Shown: piece by piece, positions 22,608-31,880 of the stretch
How positions within the stretch are numbered: the first letter of the stretch is position 1
How the letters are laid out: each line of letters opens with the position of its first letter
NCBI GenBank assembly: GCA_003574785.1
Contig: QORU01000008.1
Coordinates: forward strand, 124,001 to 188,000
DNA: 64,000 nt
From: Taklimakanibacter deserti
GTDB lineage: Bacteria; Pseudomonadota; Alphaproteobacteria; Rhizobiales; Aestuariivirgaceae
Direction of reading: 5' to 3'
Program-made: the position numbers and the translations under genes
The notes under the pieces: model-generated
What the model was told of the DNA's origin: nothing
Databases searched by the model: none
What the model saw: the letters and a program-made list of their open reading frames with translations, nothing else

Positions 22608-24815
22608 ATGTCGGTTTCGCAAAAGGATTCGCCTTCCCTTGCAAGGCGCGCCGCAGCCATTGCGGCGGCGGGCTTCGTCTGCGGCCTCCTGGTCGTGGTG
22701 CTGGCGATCGGCAATGCCACATTGCTGGCCCGCGGCGATCTCGCGAGCTCGATCGCCATCATCGTCGGCATCGTCCTGTTTGCGGCCGCGGTGCTGTCCG
22801 CCGCCACGACCTTCATCAGCGGCATTCCCGGACAGGTCAGCTCACCGCAGGAGATCTCCGTCGTTGCGCTGGGCACCGTGATCGGCGCGGCCTCGGCTGC
22901 CTTTTCATCCGTGCGCGAAGGGCCCGCGTTCCTCGCCACCATCCTCGTCACTATTGCCCTCACCACGGGGCTCGGCGGCCTTGCGATGTTCCTCCTCGGC
23001 AAGGGCGGGCTCGGACGGGTCATCCGCTTCGTGCCCTTCCCCGTCTTCGGCGGGTTCCTGGCGATCACGGGCTGGTATTTGCTGATCGGCGGCCTCGAGA
23101 CGGCTCTCGGACATCACCTGGACTTCCGGCAATTGTCGGTGCTGGCCGAGCCTGTGGCGGCGGCGAAGGTCGGTCTCGCCGTCGCCTTCGTGGTGCTCAT
23201 CCGGCTGCTCTATGCCCGTGCCGCGTCCAATATGCTGCTGCCGCTCAGCATCCTCATCGTCATCGTTCTGTTCAATATCGTGGTCCTGTCGCTCGGCCCT
23301 CCGCAGGCCGAGCTCCAGCAGCTCGGCTGGATCCTGGCCGTGCCGACGCAGGCCGTCGTCTGGCCGCCGGTCGGCTTGGCCGATCTTGCCGCCGTGGATT
23401 GGCGCGCCGTCGGGGCCGGCTTGCTGTTCGCGCCCTTCGTCGTGGTGGTGACGGCCGCTGCCGCCATGATGAATGTGAGCGGCATCGAGCTCGAGCTCAA
23501 AGGCGATGTCGATCTCAACCGCGAGCTCCGCTCCATCGGCATCGGCAACATGCTGGCGAGCCTCGTCGGCGGCGTCCCGGGTTTTCCCAGCATCTCGAAC
23601 ACGCTGCTTGCCGTCAGGCTCGGCGCGCCGGAACGCGCCGTGGGCCTTGTGACGGGCGCCGTATCGCTCGCCGCGATGCTCTTTGCGCCGCAGCTCCTGG
23701 GGCTGGCGCCGGCGCCGCTCTTCGGGGCGCTCCTGATGTGGGTCGGCGTCTCGCGCCTGATCGATTGGGTGATCCTCCCGATCCGCACCTTGCGGCGCAG
23801 CGAGCATGCGATCATCCTGATCATCCTTGCGGTGGGCGTCGCCGCCGGCTTTGCCGCCGGCATCATGACGGGTCTGCTCGCGGCACTTTTGCTTTTTGTC
23901 TTCGAGTACAGCCGCGTCGAGGGCGTGCGCTTCGTCGCCACCGCGCGCGATTATCAGACCCGCATGCTGTCGGACGAATATCGCGCCTTGATGGAGCATC
24001 ACGGCGCCTCGATCGTGATCATGAAGCTCTCCGGCTTCGTCTTCTTCGGCACCAGCGACCGCATCATCCAGCGCATCGCCAACAGTGTCGCCGCAGGCAC
24101 TGGGGTGCCGGTGCGCTTCATCATTCTGGATTTTCGCCGCGTATCCGGCATCGATTCCTCGGCGATCATGAGCTTCAACCGGCTGAGGCGGCTGGCGCGC
24201 AGCCACGATTTCGTCGTGGTCTTCGCCGGCCTCAACGAGGAGACGTCCGCGCGCCTGCTCAAGGGCGGGCTCGACGTCGGGACACGGCCCTTCCAAGTCG
24301 AGCCCGATCTCGAAGCTGCCGTCGAATGGGCGGAGCGGCACCTGTTGGATGCGCATGGGCCGTCTTTGCCATCACCTGCCGCCGCCGACCGATCGCTGGC
24401 GAGCTTTCTTGGCGACGAAACCCTGGCGAAGGCCATGCGGCCTTACTTCACCGAGGTCGAATTTGCGCCTGACAGCTATCTGATCGAACAGGGCACGCGC
24501 GCCGACGACATTTATTTCATCGAGGCAGGCGAGGGAGTCGTGGTCCTGGAGGCCGCCCACGGTCCGCCGGTCAAGCTGATGGCTTTCGGCAATGGCACGA
24601 TCCTCGGCGAAATGGCGTTCTATCGCGGCGAGAGGCGTTCGGCCTCGGCCATCGCCAGGAGCCCGATCAAGGCCTGGATGCTGAGCCGCGCCGCGCTGGA
24701 TGAGATCGAGCGCGAAGTGCCGGCCTTGGCCGCGACCTTCCACTACCAGATCGCCCGCGCGCTCTCGTCGCGGCTGCAAAGCGCCAACCGGCTGATCCGG
24801 CTGCTGGCCGATTGA
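22608..24815 (+). CDS. SulP family anion transporter with STAS and cyclic-nucleotide-binding domains
   Basis: A 735-residue protein in three parts. Residues 1-440 are the SulP membrane domain (about 12-14 hydrophobic segments, with GGVPGFPSISNTLLA and GALLMWVGVSRLID). Residues 465-585 form a STAS domain (LDFRRVSGIDSSAIMSF). Residues 600-735 form a cNMP-binding beta-roll (FAPDSYLIEQGTRADDIYFI, FGNGTILGEMAFYRGERRSASA), whose GEMAFY-RxxSA pattern matches a phosphate-binding cassette. SulP proteins move sulfate, bicarbonate or dicarboxylates; the extra domain suggests nucleotide gating. The ATG at 22608 is preferred because the longer open frame crosses the hairpin leader. The gene ends 3 bases from the convergent gene. 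Confidence 0.9.
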   Translation: MSVSQKDSPSLARRAAAIAAAGFVCGLLVVVLAIGNATLLARGDLASSIAIIVGIVLFAAAVLSAATTFISGIPGQVSSPQEISVVALGTVIGAASAAFSSVREGPAFLATILVTIALTTGLGGLAMFLLGKGGLGRVIRFVPFPVFGGFLAITGWYLLIGGLETALGHHLDFRQLSVLAEPVAAAKVGLAVAFVVLIRLLYARAASNMLLPLSILIVIVLFNIVVLSLGPPQAELQQLGWILAVPTQAVVWPPVGLADLAAVDWRAVGAGLLFAPFVVVVTAAAAMMNVSGIELELKGDVDLNRELRSIGIGNMLASLVGGVPGFPSISNTLLAVRLGAPERAVGLVTGAVSLAAMLFAPQLLGLAPAPLFGALLMWVGVSRLIDWVILPIRTLRRSEHAIILIILAVGVAAGFAAGIMTGLLAALLLFVFEYSRVEGVRFVATARDYQTRMLSDEYRALMEHHGASIVIMKLSGFVFFGTSDRIIQRIANSVAAGTGVPVRFIILDFRRVSGIDSSAIMSFNRLRRLARSHDFVVVFAGLNEETSARLLKGGLDVGTRPFQVEPDLEAAVEWAERHLLDAHGPSLPSPAAADRSLASFLGDETLAKAMRPYFTEVEFAPDSYLIEQGTRADDIYFIEAGEGVVVLEAAHGPPVKLMAFGNGTILGEMAFYRGERRSASAIARSPIKAWMLSRAALDEIEREVPALAATFHYQIARALSSRLQSANRLIRLLAD

Positions 24816-24818
24816 GCG

Positions 24819-26138
24819 TCAGGGCAGGCTGACGGAGATGTCGCGCATCGCGTTCTTGAGGTGATAGGCGAGGAGCTCGCCGAAGCGCTGGTTGCCCCAG
24901 GGCCCGCTCAGGCGCTGCTCGATATCGACATCGGGAGCTTTGTTGCCTTCGATGATGACAGGTCCGGCCGCGGTGATGGCGATGTCCCAGCCGACCATGA
25001 ACGGAGCTTCGATTTCACGGTGAGCGGAGATCGCGAGCGCCAAGGCTTCATGCCAGAACGGGATAGGCCGTCCCGAGAGCGGCGCGCCGGTGAAGGGATG
25101 GCGGTCGAGCCACCCGGTGCGCGCCAACGTACCGCCATCCGTGGCGGGGCCGATCGTGCCGGTAGCCGGATCGACCTTCGCCGCCAGTCCGCCGCGGCAG
25201 ACATTGTCGACGATGCGCCTCGAATCCCGCGACATGCGCAGCATCGAGAAGATATGCTCCACCTCGCCGGCCTCGTTCAGGAAGGTGTATATCCTGAGAG
25301 TGCTCAAGGCGCCGGCGGTGAGGTCGCGCAGTTCCGGATGATTAACCAGGCACTCCTGGATCAGGAGCGGTGCCCAGCGCGACGCGCGGGCCAGATGACG
25401 GGCGAGCTCCGGCTCGCTGAGCTGGCGGCGATCTTTCCCCCGGTAGGTGCCGTCGCCATAGGTCCAGCGCTCGGCGCCGTCGCCGCCATTCTCGTTCGCC
25501 GGCTTGATGAAGAGGTTCGTCCGCGGCAAGCTCTCGTCCTCGGCATCAGCCCGTCGGAAGATGCCGTTCTCGACGATGCCGAAGATGCGCGGTGTCGGCA
25601 AATCGCGATCGCGGCAGAATTGCGCGAAGGCGATCTTGTTGTTCAATAGGCTCGCGCGCTGACGGCGCTGCGGACACTCCAGGTAAAGCCGCTTATAAAT
25701 GTTGCCGCCGCGCTTGAGCTGTGCCCGCATGACATATTCGTGCACCCGCAGGCGGTTCTCCGGTTCATGCAGCTCATAGTAATAGTAGAGGGCAGGAGAC
25801 ACGCCGTGGACGAATGCGAGGCGCATCTGCTCGGCGAATTGCCTGGCGATGCTGCGGTTGAAACGGCGCTCGATGCGGATGCCGTTGGCGAGCGTGAGAG
25901 CGCCGGCGAGCACGACCATGGCCGGCGGCCAGACAAAGACGACGATCGCCCGCTGCACCGCCGGCATGGCCGCCAGTCCATTCAGAAACTCCTTGTGGGA
26001 ACATTGGGCGATGAAGGCTGCAGGAGAATCCGGATCTTGAAGAGTACTGCTGCGGCAGTAGCGCGCCGGAAAACCATTGAGCGCAAACTGCACCAGCGTT
26101 TCGAGGCGCGTAAGCAGGGACTTGCGGGTGTGGGCCAT
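24819..26138 (-). CDS. ATP-grasp protein of the sugar-transfer-associated type (PF14397-like)
   Basis: A 439-residue protein. After a basic N-terminus and a hydrophobic stretch near residues 60-85 (VFVWPPAMVVLAGALTLANG), the region from about 150 carries an ATP-grasp fold: NNKIAFAQFCRDRDLPTPRIFG, LFIKPANENGGDG, PLLIQECLVNHPE, GALSTLRIYTF and a final MVGWDIAITAAGPVIIEGN with the metal-binding Glu/Asn. Related proteins sit in exopolysaccharide or surface-glycan loci and are thought to ligate amino-acid or acyl groups to sugars. It is the last gene of a three-gene minus-strand cluster. The start 26138 follows GGGGGGAC; a GTG-free alternative ATG lies 15 bases upstream. Confidence 0.78.
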   Translation of the reverse strand: MAHTRKSLLTRLETLVQFALNGFPARYCRSSTLQDPDSPAAFIAQCSHKEFLNGLAAMPAVQRAIVVFVWPPAMVVLAGALTLANGIRIERRFNRSIARQFAEQMRLAFVHGVSPALYYYYELHEPENRLRVHEYVMRAQLKRGGNIYKRLYLECPQRRQRASLLNNKIAFAQFCRDRDLPTPRIFGIVENGIFRRADAEDESLPRTNLFIKPANENGGDGAERWTYGDGTYRGKDRRQLSEPELARHLARASRWAPLLIQECLVNHPELRDLTAGALSTLRIYTFLNEAGEVEHIFSMLRMSRDSRRIVDNVCRGGLAAKVDPATGTIGPATDGGTLARTGWLDRHPFTGAPLSGRPIPFWHEALALAISAHREIEAPFMVGWDIAITAAGPVIIEGNKAPDVDIEQRLSGPWGNQRFGELLAYHLKNAMRDISVSLP

Positions 26139-26154
26139 GGATCGTCCCCCCAAG

Positions 26155-27432
26155 TCAGTTCGCCGACGGCTCGCGCCGCATCGCGGCCCACTTCGTCGCC
26201 AATGGCCCGCCCAGGATGATCAGCTCTCCGCCATAGCTCTGGAGGGTCTTCAGGATGAAGGCGATTTCGATCGACCGTTCATGGGCGACGACATAGTCGT
26301 TCTCGGTCTTGTCGTCGCCCGGATAGGCGCCGGCGGGATCAGCGAAAAGGTCGATGCCGGCGATGATGAGGCGGGCCGGATTGAGCGCGACGGCGGTCGC
26401 GAGCATGGTCGCCCCGTTCGTCGGACGGACACCGTCGCAATCGAGCTCGCCCAGGACGCCAAGGCGCTCGAGGGTCACGAAGCGCATGGGGCGGCAGAGC
26501 GGATTGAAGATCTGATGGGTGACGAGATGCGCCTCCGCGAGCCGGGTCTGGAAGGCGAAGATCGGCTTGCTGCGGACGGTGAACAGTGTTCGCTTCTGCC
26601 CCGTGAACACCATCTGCGGACGGCAATGGCGGCCGCGCTCGAGCCAGCGATGATTGACGCGGAAAAGACAGTCGAACTCATGTCGGGCGAGGGCGGGGTC
26701 CTCGCATGACGGGCCATTGCCGAGACAGAGGATGGTTTGTGGATGGCCCAGCCGCTCATTGAGCTCCGCCAATGTCTCGACGCGTCTGGCCCGCATGCCG
26801 AGCGCGGTGCGGCCGATCGGGCTGTCGAGCCGCTCCGCGATCAGCGTCTGGAGCAGGCTGCGGGCGGGCGGCCGTCGCCCCATGAGAAAATTGAGGCGCT
26901 CGATCGCGAGCGGATGCGGGACCGGAATAGGCAAAGCCTCGATGATCTTGTCGCGCGATATGCCTCTTGCCCGCAGGGCTTGCGCAACCGCTACCGCATG
27001 CGGCAGCCAAAGATCGACGAAATTCAATGTGTCGGCGCCGATTTCCTGCAGGCTTGCCGCGGTGACGGCGATGCCGATGCCGAGCTTGTAAGCTTCCTTC
27101 ACCAGGCTGTGCGGCAGAGGGTTGAGGCCATCGATGCCGATGACGAGCCTGACGCGCGAGGTCAGGAGAAAGATCAGGCTGCTCAGGCGATTGTTCCACG
27201 GCGGATCGACGATGGCCGCCTCGCCGAACTGCTCGATCAGATCGCGCCGCGCGGCGCTGTTGCCGGGAATGAACAGGAAGGACAGCCTTTCCCGGCGCAT
27301 GGACGCGAGCAGCGGTTCGAGCCTGGCATAGTCCAAGCGGTCCGGCACCGAGACGAGGATGCAGCGATTGAACGGAGTGGGCAGCCAACCGCTCCGTCGC
27401 CACGCGGATTGCCGGCTAGGAAGGGCGACCAT
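26155..27432 (-). CDS. Putative glycosyltransferase: Kdo-transferase-like N-terminus with sialyltransferase-like C-terminus
   Basis: A 425-residue protein of uncertain function. Residues 20-190 recall the N-terminal domain of Kdo transferase WaaA (LSFLFIPGNSAARRDLIEQF, PHSLVKEAYKLGIGIAVTAAS, PIPVPHP). Residues 230-425 resemble a GT29/DUF115-type sialyltransferase-like fold: ILCLGNGPSCED as the first sialyl-like motif, CLFRVNHRWL, then GATMLATAVALNPARLIIAG and a following GIDLF acid cluster. Such proteins add acidic sugars to lipid A, capsule or O-antigen. It overlaps the phospholipase-D-like gene by 17 bases and is followed by the ATP-grasp gene after 16 bases, so the three probably modify one envelope glycan. 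The assignment is by motif only. Confidence 0.55.
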   Translation of the reverse strand: MVALPSRQSAWRRSGWLPTPFNRCILVSVPDRLDYARLEPLLASMRRERLSFLFIPGNSAARRDLIEQFGEAAIVDPPWNNRLSSLIFLLTSRVRLVIGIDGLNPLPHSLVKEAYKLGIGIAVTAASLQEIGADTLNFVDLWLPHAVAVAQALRARGISRDKIIEALPIPVPHPLAIERLNFLMGRRPPARSLLQTLIAERLDSPIGRTALGMRARRVETLAELNERLGHPQTILCLGNGPSCEDPALARHEFDCLFRVNHRWLERGRHCRPQMVFTGQKRTLFTVRSKPIFAFQTRLAEAHLVTHQIFNPLCRPMRFVTLERLGVLGELDCDGVRPTNGATMLATAVALNPARLIIAGIDLFADPAGAYPGDDKTENDYVVAHERSIEIAFILKTLQSYGGELIILGGPLATKWAAMRREPSAN

Positions 27433-28468
27433 CTTGCCCTCCGGGCCCGTTGCCGAAGCTCCGGGCCTCCGTCAGCATGTGCTCCCAGCGGGCATTGAAC
27501 AAATCGAAGACCGCCGGCTCATTGTCGGCGACGACAAGGATTTCGTGATTGAGCAAACGCGATGTCAGCGTGAGGTTCATGCTGCCGAGGAGCACGCGCT
27601 GAAAGCCCTGCGCCGCGAGCAGGATGAATTTGCTGTGCATCGGGAAGCCGAGCGGATGAGCATAGCGAAGGAATCCTGCGCCTTGCGCCGTGATGCGCTC
27701 TTCGATCCGATGCGGCACGCGCCGCAGCGTATCGTGCGCGATCACCTCGACGGTGGTTCCGTCTCGCGCCAGGCGGGCAAGGACGCGCGCCAGATGCCCG
27801 TCACGGAAATGCGACACGGCGATGCGCACCCGCTCATAGGGCCGCTCGCTCATCAGCCGCGAGACGACGGACGCGTCCGATCGGGGAAAGTAGAAAATGC
27901 TCAACTGTCCGCCCGTCAAGTCTTCCTTGGCGGAGCCGGTATAGTGCTCCAGCATGTGCCACTTGCCGGTGTAGAGCGAGAGGACATGCTGCTTCAGGCT
28001 CTCGACGACCGGCGGCTCGTCGAGCGCGGCCAGGTAATTATGCCCGCGATCCTGATCGCCGATCTCGCGGATGACGATCGGGTCTTCCGGCATGTTTCCC
28101 GATGGATTGAACGAGCCGACGAAAGCGAAGGGCGTCGGATGGCTGAAGACATAGATCTTCTCATGCAGATGTGCCGGAAGCAGATGGTGTATGGGACGCA
28201 GGCCTTCCCCCAGCCCGTCTTGGGAAGCGAGTCTTTGGCGGACCATGTCATTGGCGGAGCGCACCTTGGGGGACGCTTCGAGGCAGAGCCTGACGCGCAC
28301 ACCTCTGTGCCGGGCGCGAATGAGAGCCTCGGCCAAGGCGAGATCGCGGAAATAGTATGTCGACCACACGATTTCGCCGCCGCGAGGCACGTCGTCCACG
28401 TGCCGCGCCAGCAGATCGCGCAAGAAGCCGGCCGGCTTGTCGGGACCACCAAAGAAAACCCGTGTCAT
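27416..28468 (-). CDS. Phospholipase D-like domain protein
   Basis: A 350-residue protein with two PLD half-sites. The first is HLHEKIYVF followed by FAFVGSFNPSGN, the second MHSKFILL followed by VLLGSMNLTLTSR; each supplies HxK and a following N/S, the catalytic layout of PLD-fold enzymes that act on phosphodiesters (phospholipids, cardiolipin precursors or DNA). No signal peptide or membrane anchor is seen, so it may be cytoplasmic. It heads a three-gene cluster and its 3' end overlaps the glycosyltransferase-like gene. The start MTRVFFGG at 28468 is favoured by AAAGG 9 bases upstream; an in-frame ATG lies 48 bases earlier. Confidence 0.8.
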   Translation of the reverse strand: MTRVFFGGPDKPAGFLRDLLARHVDDVPRGGEIVWSTYYFRDLALAEALIRARHRGVRVRLCLEASPKVRSANDMVRQRLASQDGLGEGLRPIHHLLPAHLHEKIYVFSHPTPFAFVGSFNPSGNMPEDPIVIREIGDQDRGHNYLAALDEPPVVESLKQHVLSLYTGKWHMLEHYTGSAKEDLTGGQLSIFYFPRSDASVVSRLMSERPYERVRIAVSHFRDGHLARVLARLARDGTTVEVIAHDTLRRVPHRIEERITAQGAGFLRYAHPLGFPMHSKFILLAAQGFQRVLLGSMNLTLTSRLLNHEILVVADNEPAVFDLFNARWEHMLTEARSFGNGPGGQDGRPS

Positions 28469-28798
28469 GCACACTGCCTTTCGGTGCTGGGTTCGGCCGT
28501 CCCGAGCTTCTTCCATGTCACGCGATACGATGATCGACCGCGGTTGCTCCGCGGCCGTAAACGGGTGAGAATTTTGCGATGATCAGATTGGGCAGGTCGG
28601 GTGCAGCGAAGGCTCTTGCCTGGCGCGGCGCGCGACGTGGTTGGGGAGCGATCGACATTCTCGGATCAATCTCCGTCTCCCGCCCATCGGAAAGAGTAGT
28701 CGAAACAGCGCGCCGGCGGTATTTACAAAGAGGTAATTAAAATTACGACAGAAGCCCGGCGCTATGGCTGACGCTTTCGCCAACAGTATGGTGACGTT
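28469..28798. other. 330-base intergenic region, promoter of the PLD cluster
   Basis: Lies between the matB stop (28799) and the PLD-like gene start (28468), both on the minus strand. A minus-strand frame at 28583-28783 has no ribosome site or recognisable protein and was not called. An A/T-rich patch near 28725-28745 could hold a promoter core for the PLD cluster. No hairpin terminator with a T-run was recognised after matB. Confidence 0.4.
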
Positions 28799-30337
28799 CT
28801 AGCGATAGAGATCCGCATAGGTCTGGCGCAGGATATTCTTCTGCACCTTGCCCATGGCGTTGCGCGGCAGATCGTCGATGAAGATCACTTGCTTGGGCAG
28901 CTTGAACTTGGCGAGCCGGCTTTCGAGCGTCTTGACGATGTCCTTTTCGAGCACGTCCTTGCCCGAGCGCACCACGACGGCCGTGACGCCTTCGCCGAAA
29001 TCGGGATGCGGCAGGCCGATGACGGCCGATTCGACGACGCCTGCGATGCTGTCGATCTCGCTTTCGACTTCCTTCGGATAGACGTTGAAGCCGCCGGTGA
29101 TGATGAGGTCCTTGCCGCGGCCGACGATCGACACATAGCCTTCTTCGTCGATGCGGCCGAGATCGCCGGTGATAAAGAAGCCGTCGCGACGGAATTCGGA
29201 CGCCGTCTTTTCCGGCATGCGCCAATAACCCTTGAAGACATTGGGACCGCGCACCTCGATCATGCCGATCTCGCCGGTCGACAGCGGCTCGCCACTTTCG
29301 GGATCGCTGATGCGCACCTCGACGCCGGCGAGCGGCCGTCCGACCGTGCCGGCGATGCGCTCGCCCTCGTAAGGGTTCGACGTGTTCATATTGGTCTCGG
29401 TCATGCCGAAACGCTCGAGTATGGCGTGACCGGTGCGCTCGCGGAATTCGCGATGCGTGTCGGCGAGAAGCGGGGCCGAGCCCGAGATGAAGAGGCGCAT
29501 ATGGGCGGTTGCTTCGCGGGTCAGCCCCTTATGCTGCAGAAGCCTTGTGTAGAAGGTCGGAACGCCCATCATCGTCGTGGCCTCGGGCATGAGCCGCATC
29601 ACGTCGGCGGCGTCGAATTTCTGCCGGAACAGCATCGTGCCGCCGGAGAGCAGCAGCGTGTTCGTGGCGGTGAAGAGCCCGTGAGTGTGATAGACCGGCA
29701 AGGCATGGATGAGGACGTCGCTTGCGCTGAAGCGCCAGGTGTCGATGAGGGTGAGCGCGTTGCTGGTGAGATTGCCGTGGGTGAGCATGGCGCCCTTGGA
29801 GCGCCCAGTCGTGCCTGATGTATAGAGAATGGCGGCGAGATCGTCCCAACCGACCTTGGCATCCGTTAAGTCCTTGGGTTGCGCCCGTGACTTGTCCATG
29901 AACGTGCCGTCGCCCGTGATGCCGAGGGAGAGCATGGTGCCGACCTTATGGCGCTTGCCGAGATCTGCCATCGCCTCCAACCGCTCCGGCATGACGATCA
30001 TGGCGGAGGGTTCGGCATCGCCGGCGAAGTAATCGACTTCCGCGAGCGTATAGGCGGTGTTGAGCGGCAGATAGATGGCGCCGAGCCTGGCGCAGGCCAG
30101 GAAGAGCGTGATGGCCTCGGGGCTTTTCTCGACCTGGACGGCCACGCGGTCGCCGGTCCGCACACCGCTCGCGGCGAGCGCGCTCGACATCTGGCCGGCC
30201 AGCGCCCAGATCTCGAGGAAAGTGAAGTTGCGCCCGTCGCCGTTCCTGATGAAGATCTTGTCGGGGGACTTCATCTTGTGACGCACCAGCGCCGGCAGGT
30301 TGCGCAGCTGCGGATCGTCGGCATAGGACCAGTTCAT
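28799..30337 (-). CDS. matB: Malonate--CoA ligase (malonyl-CoA synthetase)
   Basis: A 512-residue ANL ligase. P-loop YTSGTTGRSKGA, PVYHTHGLF, MMGVPTFYTRLL, the adenylate motif RFGMTETNMNTSNPYEG, GFFITGDLG, the hinge RGKDLIITGGFNVYPKE and the late Lys in PRNAMGKVQK. PVYHTHGL, GERIAGTVGRPL and the RFGMTE-TxMxTSNP string are diagnostic of MatB, where Arg/His residues hold malonate's second carboxylate. Reaction: malonate + ATP + CoA to malonyl-CoA. The ATG overlaps the malonyl-CoA decarboxylase stop (ATGA), so matA-matB form one operon that turns malonate into acetyl-CoA. The matC transporter and matR regulator are not in the window. Confidence 0.93.
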   Translation of the reverse strand: MNWSYADDPQLRNLPALVRHKMKSPDKIFIRNGDGRNFTFLEIWALAGQMSSALAASGVRTGDRVAVQVEKSPEAITLFLACARLGAIYLPLNTAYTLAEVDYFAGDAEPSAMIVMPERLEAMADLGKRHKVGTMLSLGITGDGTFMDKSRAQPKDLTDAKVGWDDLAAILYTSGTTGRSKGAMLTHGNLTSNALTLIDTWRFSASDVLIHALPVYHTHGLFTATNTLLLSGGTMLFRQKFDAADVMRLMPEATTMMGVPTFYTRLLQHKGLTREATAHMRLFISGSAPLLADTHREFRERTGHAILERFGMTETNMNTSNPYEGERIAGTVGRPLAGVEVRISDPESGEPLSTGEIGMIEVRGPNVFKGYWRMPEKTASEFRRDGFFITGDLGRIDEEGYVSIVGRGKDLIITGGFNVYPKEVESEIDSIAGVVESAVIGLPHPDFGEGVTAVVVRSGKDVLEKDIVKTLESRLAKFKLPKQVIFIDDLPRNAMGKVQKNILRQTYADLYR

Positions 30338-31758
30338 CGGCGGTTGGCTCTCTTCTTTCCCGGCTTTTCGGAGCCGAGGAGATTCTGGACATTGCGGGCT
30401 ATCGCCGCGGATGTGTCGCTTGCCAGAATTTTCCTGACCGCGGAAGAGTGCACGACGTCCCCGCTGTCGGCGTAGATTTCATGGTTCTTTTCGATGGCCG
30501 GGAGGTCGTAGAGATAGTTGACCATGACGCCATGCGACTGGCGCAGTCCCCGGGGCGAAAGATCCGCCGAAGCATGGATGCGCTCGAGCCTGGCGCCATT
30601 GCCGAGATGGAATCTGGCCACAGGATCGAGAGGCCTTCCGTTCGCGGCCTTCGCCTGCACCAGATAGATGGCCGCGGCCTGCTGGAGGAGGGGCGCGATC
30701 TCGGCTCTCGTTTCCGGATGCTCGTGCCAGTCCTTCTCGTCGAGTGCCGCGAGCCGGTCGAGATTCGGCAAGGAGGCGAGTGCTGTGGCACCATCCTGCC
30801 GCTCGGTCTTGAGCCAGGAGGCGAAGCCCGGCAGCGGCGAGAGCGTGACGAAGGTCTTGAGCCTAGGCATGTCGCGCAGCAATTCCTCCACCACCTGCTT
30901 GATGAGGAAATTGCCGAAGGAAACGCCCTTCAAGCCGACTTGCGTGTTCGAGATGGAATAGAAAACGGCCGTATCGGCGGAACTGAGATCGATCGCGGCG
31001 CGATCCTCGCTCAAGAGCTGCCCGATATCGCCGGGAATGCCGGAGGTGAGAGCGATCTCGACAAAGATCAAAGGCTCATGCGGCATCTGCGGATGAAAGA
31101 AGGCGAAGCAGCGCCGGTCTTGGGGCTTGAGCCTCCGGCGCAGGTCGTCCCAATCCTTGATCTCGTGCACCGCCTCGTAATGGATGATCTTTTCGAGGAT
31201 GTCGGCGGGCGACGTCCAGTCGATCGGGCGCAGGAGCAGGAAGCCGCGGTTGAACCACGAGGCGAGGAGATGGACGAAATCGGCATCGACCGCGGCGAGC
31301 GAGGGGTTGGACTTCACGAGGCCGAGCAGCGTTTCGCGCATGTCGACGAGGGCGGCCGTGCCGCCGGGCGCCAGATTGATGCGGCGCAAGAGCTCCTGGC
31401 GCAAGGGCTCGGCGGCCTCGTGCAGTTTCTGTGCTGCTTCCGGCGTCGGCTCCGCCTGCCAGGCCGTGACGGCTGCGGCAAGCGCCTCCTTGTCGGGCCC
31501 GAAACGCTCCGCCAGCATTTCGAACCAGGCATGGCGGGCTTGCATGTCCATGATCTTCCACTGCTCGACCAGGCTCTGCGCCAAAGCGACGCCCGAGGCT
31601 TCGCCCTTGGTCGAGATGAGGCTGGCGGCGAGCTCGCCCATCCGTGCCGGCGATGACGCATCGGATGCGGTCGGCCTGCCGAGCCACTGCCGGCCGCGTT
31701 CGGCAATCTTGGTGAGGAGATCGCTCCAAAAGGCATTCTCTTGGCGAATAGTGGTCAT
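30334..31758 (-). CDS. matA: Malonyl-CoA decarboxylase
   Basis: A 474-residue MatA/MCD-family enzyme. The N-terminal helical domain (FWSDLLTKIAERGRQW) is followed by the catalytic acetyltransferase-like domain with RCFAFFHPQMPHEPLIFVEIA, VFYSISNTQVGLKGVSFGNFLIKQV given here as FYSISNTQ and GVSFGNFL, LSPLPGF and the terminal NYLYDLPAIEKNHE-YADSGDVV block with the catalytic His/Ser region. Reaction: malonyl-CoA to acetyl-CoA + CO2. GGGAG lies 6 bases before ATG 31758, which favours it over an upstream in-frame ATG. It is the first gene of the malonate operon, divergent from exonuclease III across 122 bases. Confidence 0.93.
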   Translation of the reverse strand: MTTIRQENAFWSDLLTKIAERGRQWLGRPTASDASSPARMGELAASLISTKGEASGVALAQSLVEQWKIMDMQARHAWFEMLAERFGPDKEALAAAVTAWQAEPTPEAAQKLHEAAEPLRQELLRRINLAPGGTAALVDMRETLLGLVKSNPSLAAVDADFVHLLASWFNRGFLLLRPIDWTSPADILEKIIHYEAVHEIKDWDDLRRRLKPQDRRCFAFFHPQMPHEPLIFVEIALTSGIPGDIGQLLSEDRAAIDLSSADTAVFYSISNTQVGLKGVSFGNFLIKQVVEELLRDMPRLKTFVTLSPLPGFASWLKTERQDGATALASLPNLDRLAALDEKDWHEHPETRAEIAPLLQQAAAIYLVQAKAANGRPLDPVARFHLGNGARLERIHASADLSPRGLRQSHGVMVNYLYDLPAIEKNHEIYADSGDVVHSSAVRKILASDTSAAIARNVQNLLGSEKPGKKRANRR

Positions 31759-31880
31759 GCCCGTCTCCCAGCGCTTGGCCAATATTCGCCTAGATATGGG
31801 AAGAGCAGAAGCGGTTTGCACAATCTGAGCTAAGATGTCGCTTCGGAGCGGTGCAGAAGGGCAGGGGTGAGGGCGATCGC

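Noticed and set aside
22905..24356. A minus-strand open frame of 483 codons opposite the SulP gene.
   Set aside because: Low-complexity Asp/Arg/His composition and no ribosome site; the plus strand is a recognisable transporter.
28583..28783. A 66-codon minus-strand frame between matB and the PLD-like gene.
   Set aside because: No ribosome site, no recognisable protein, not clearly above chance.
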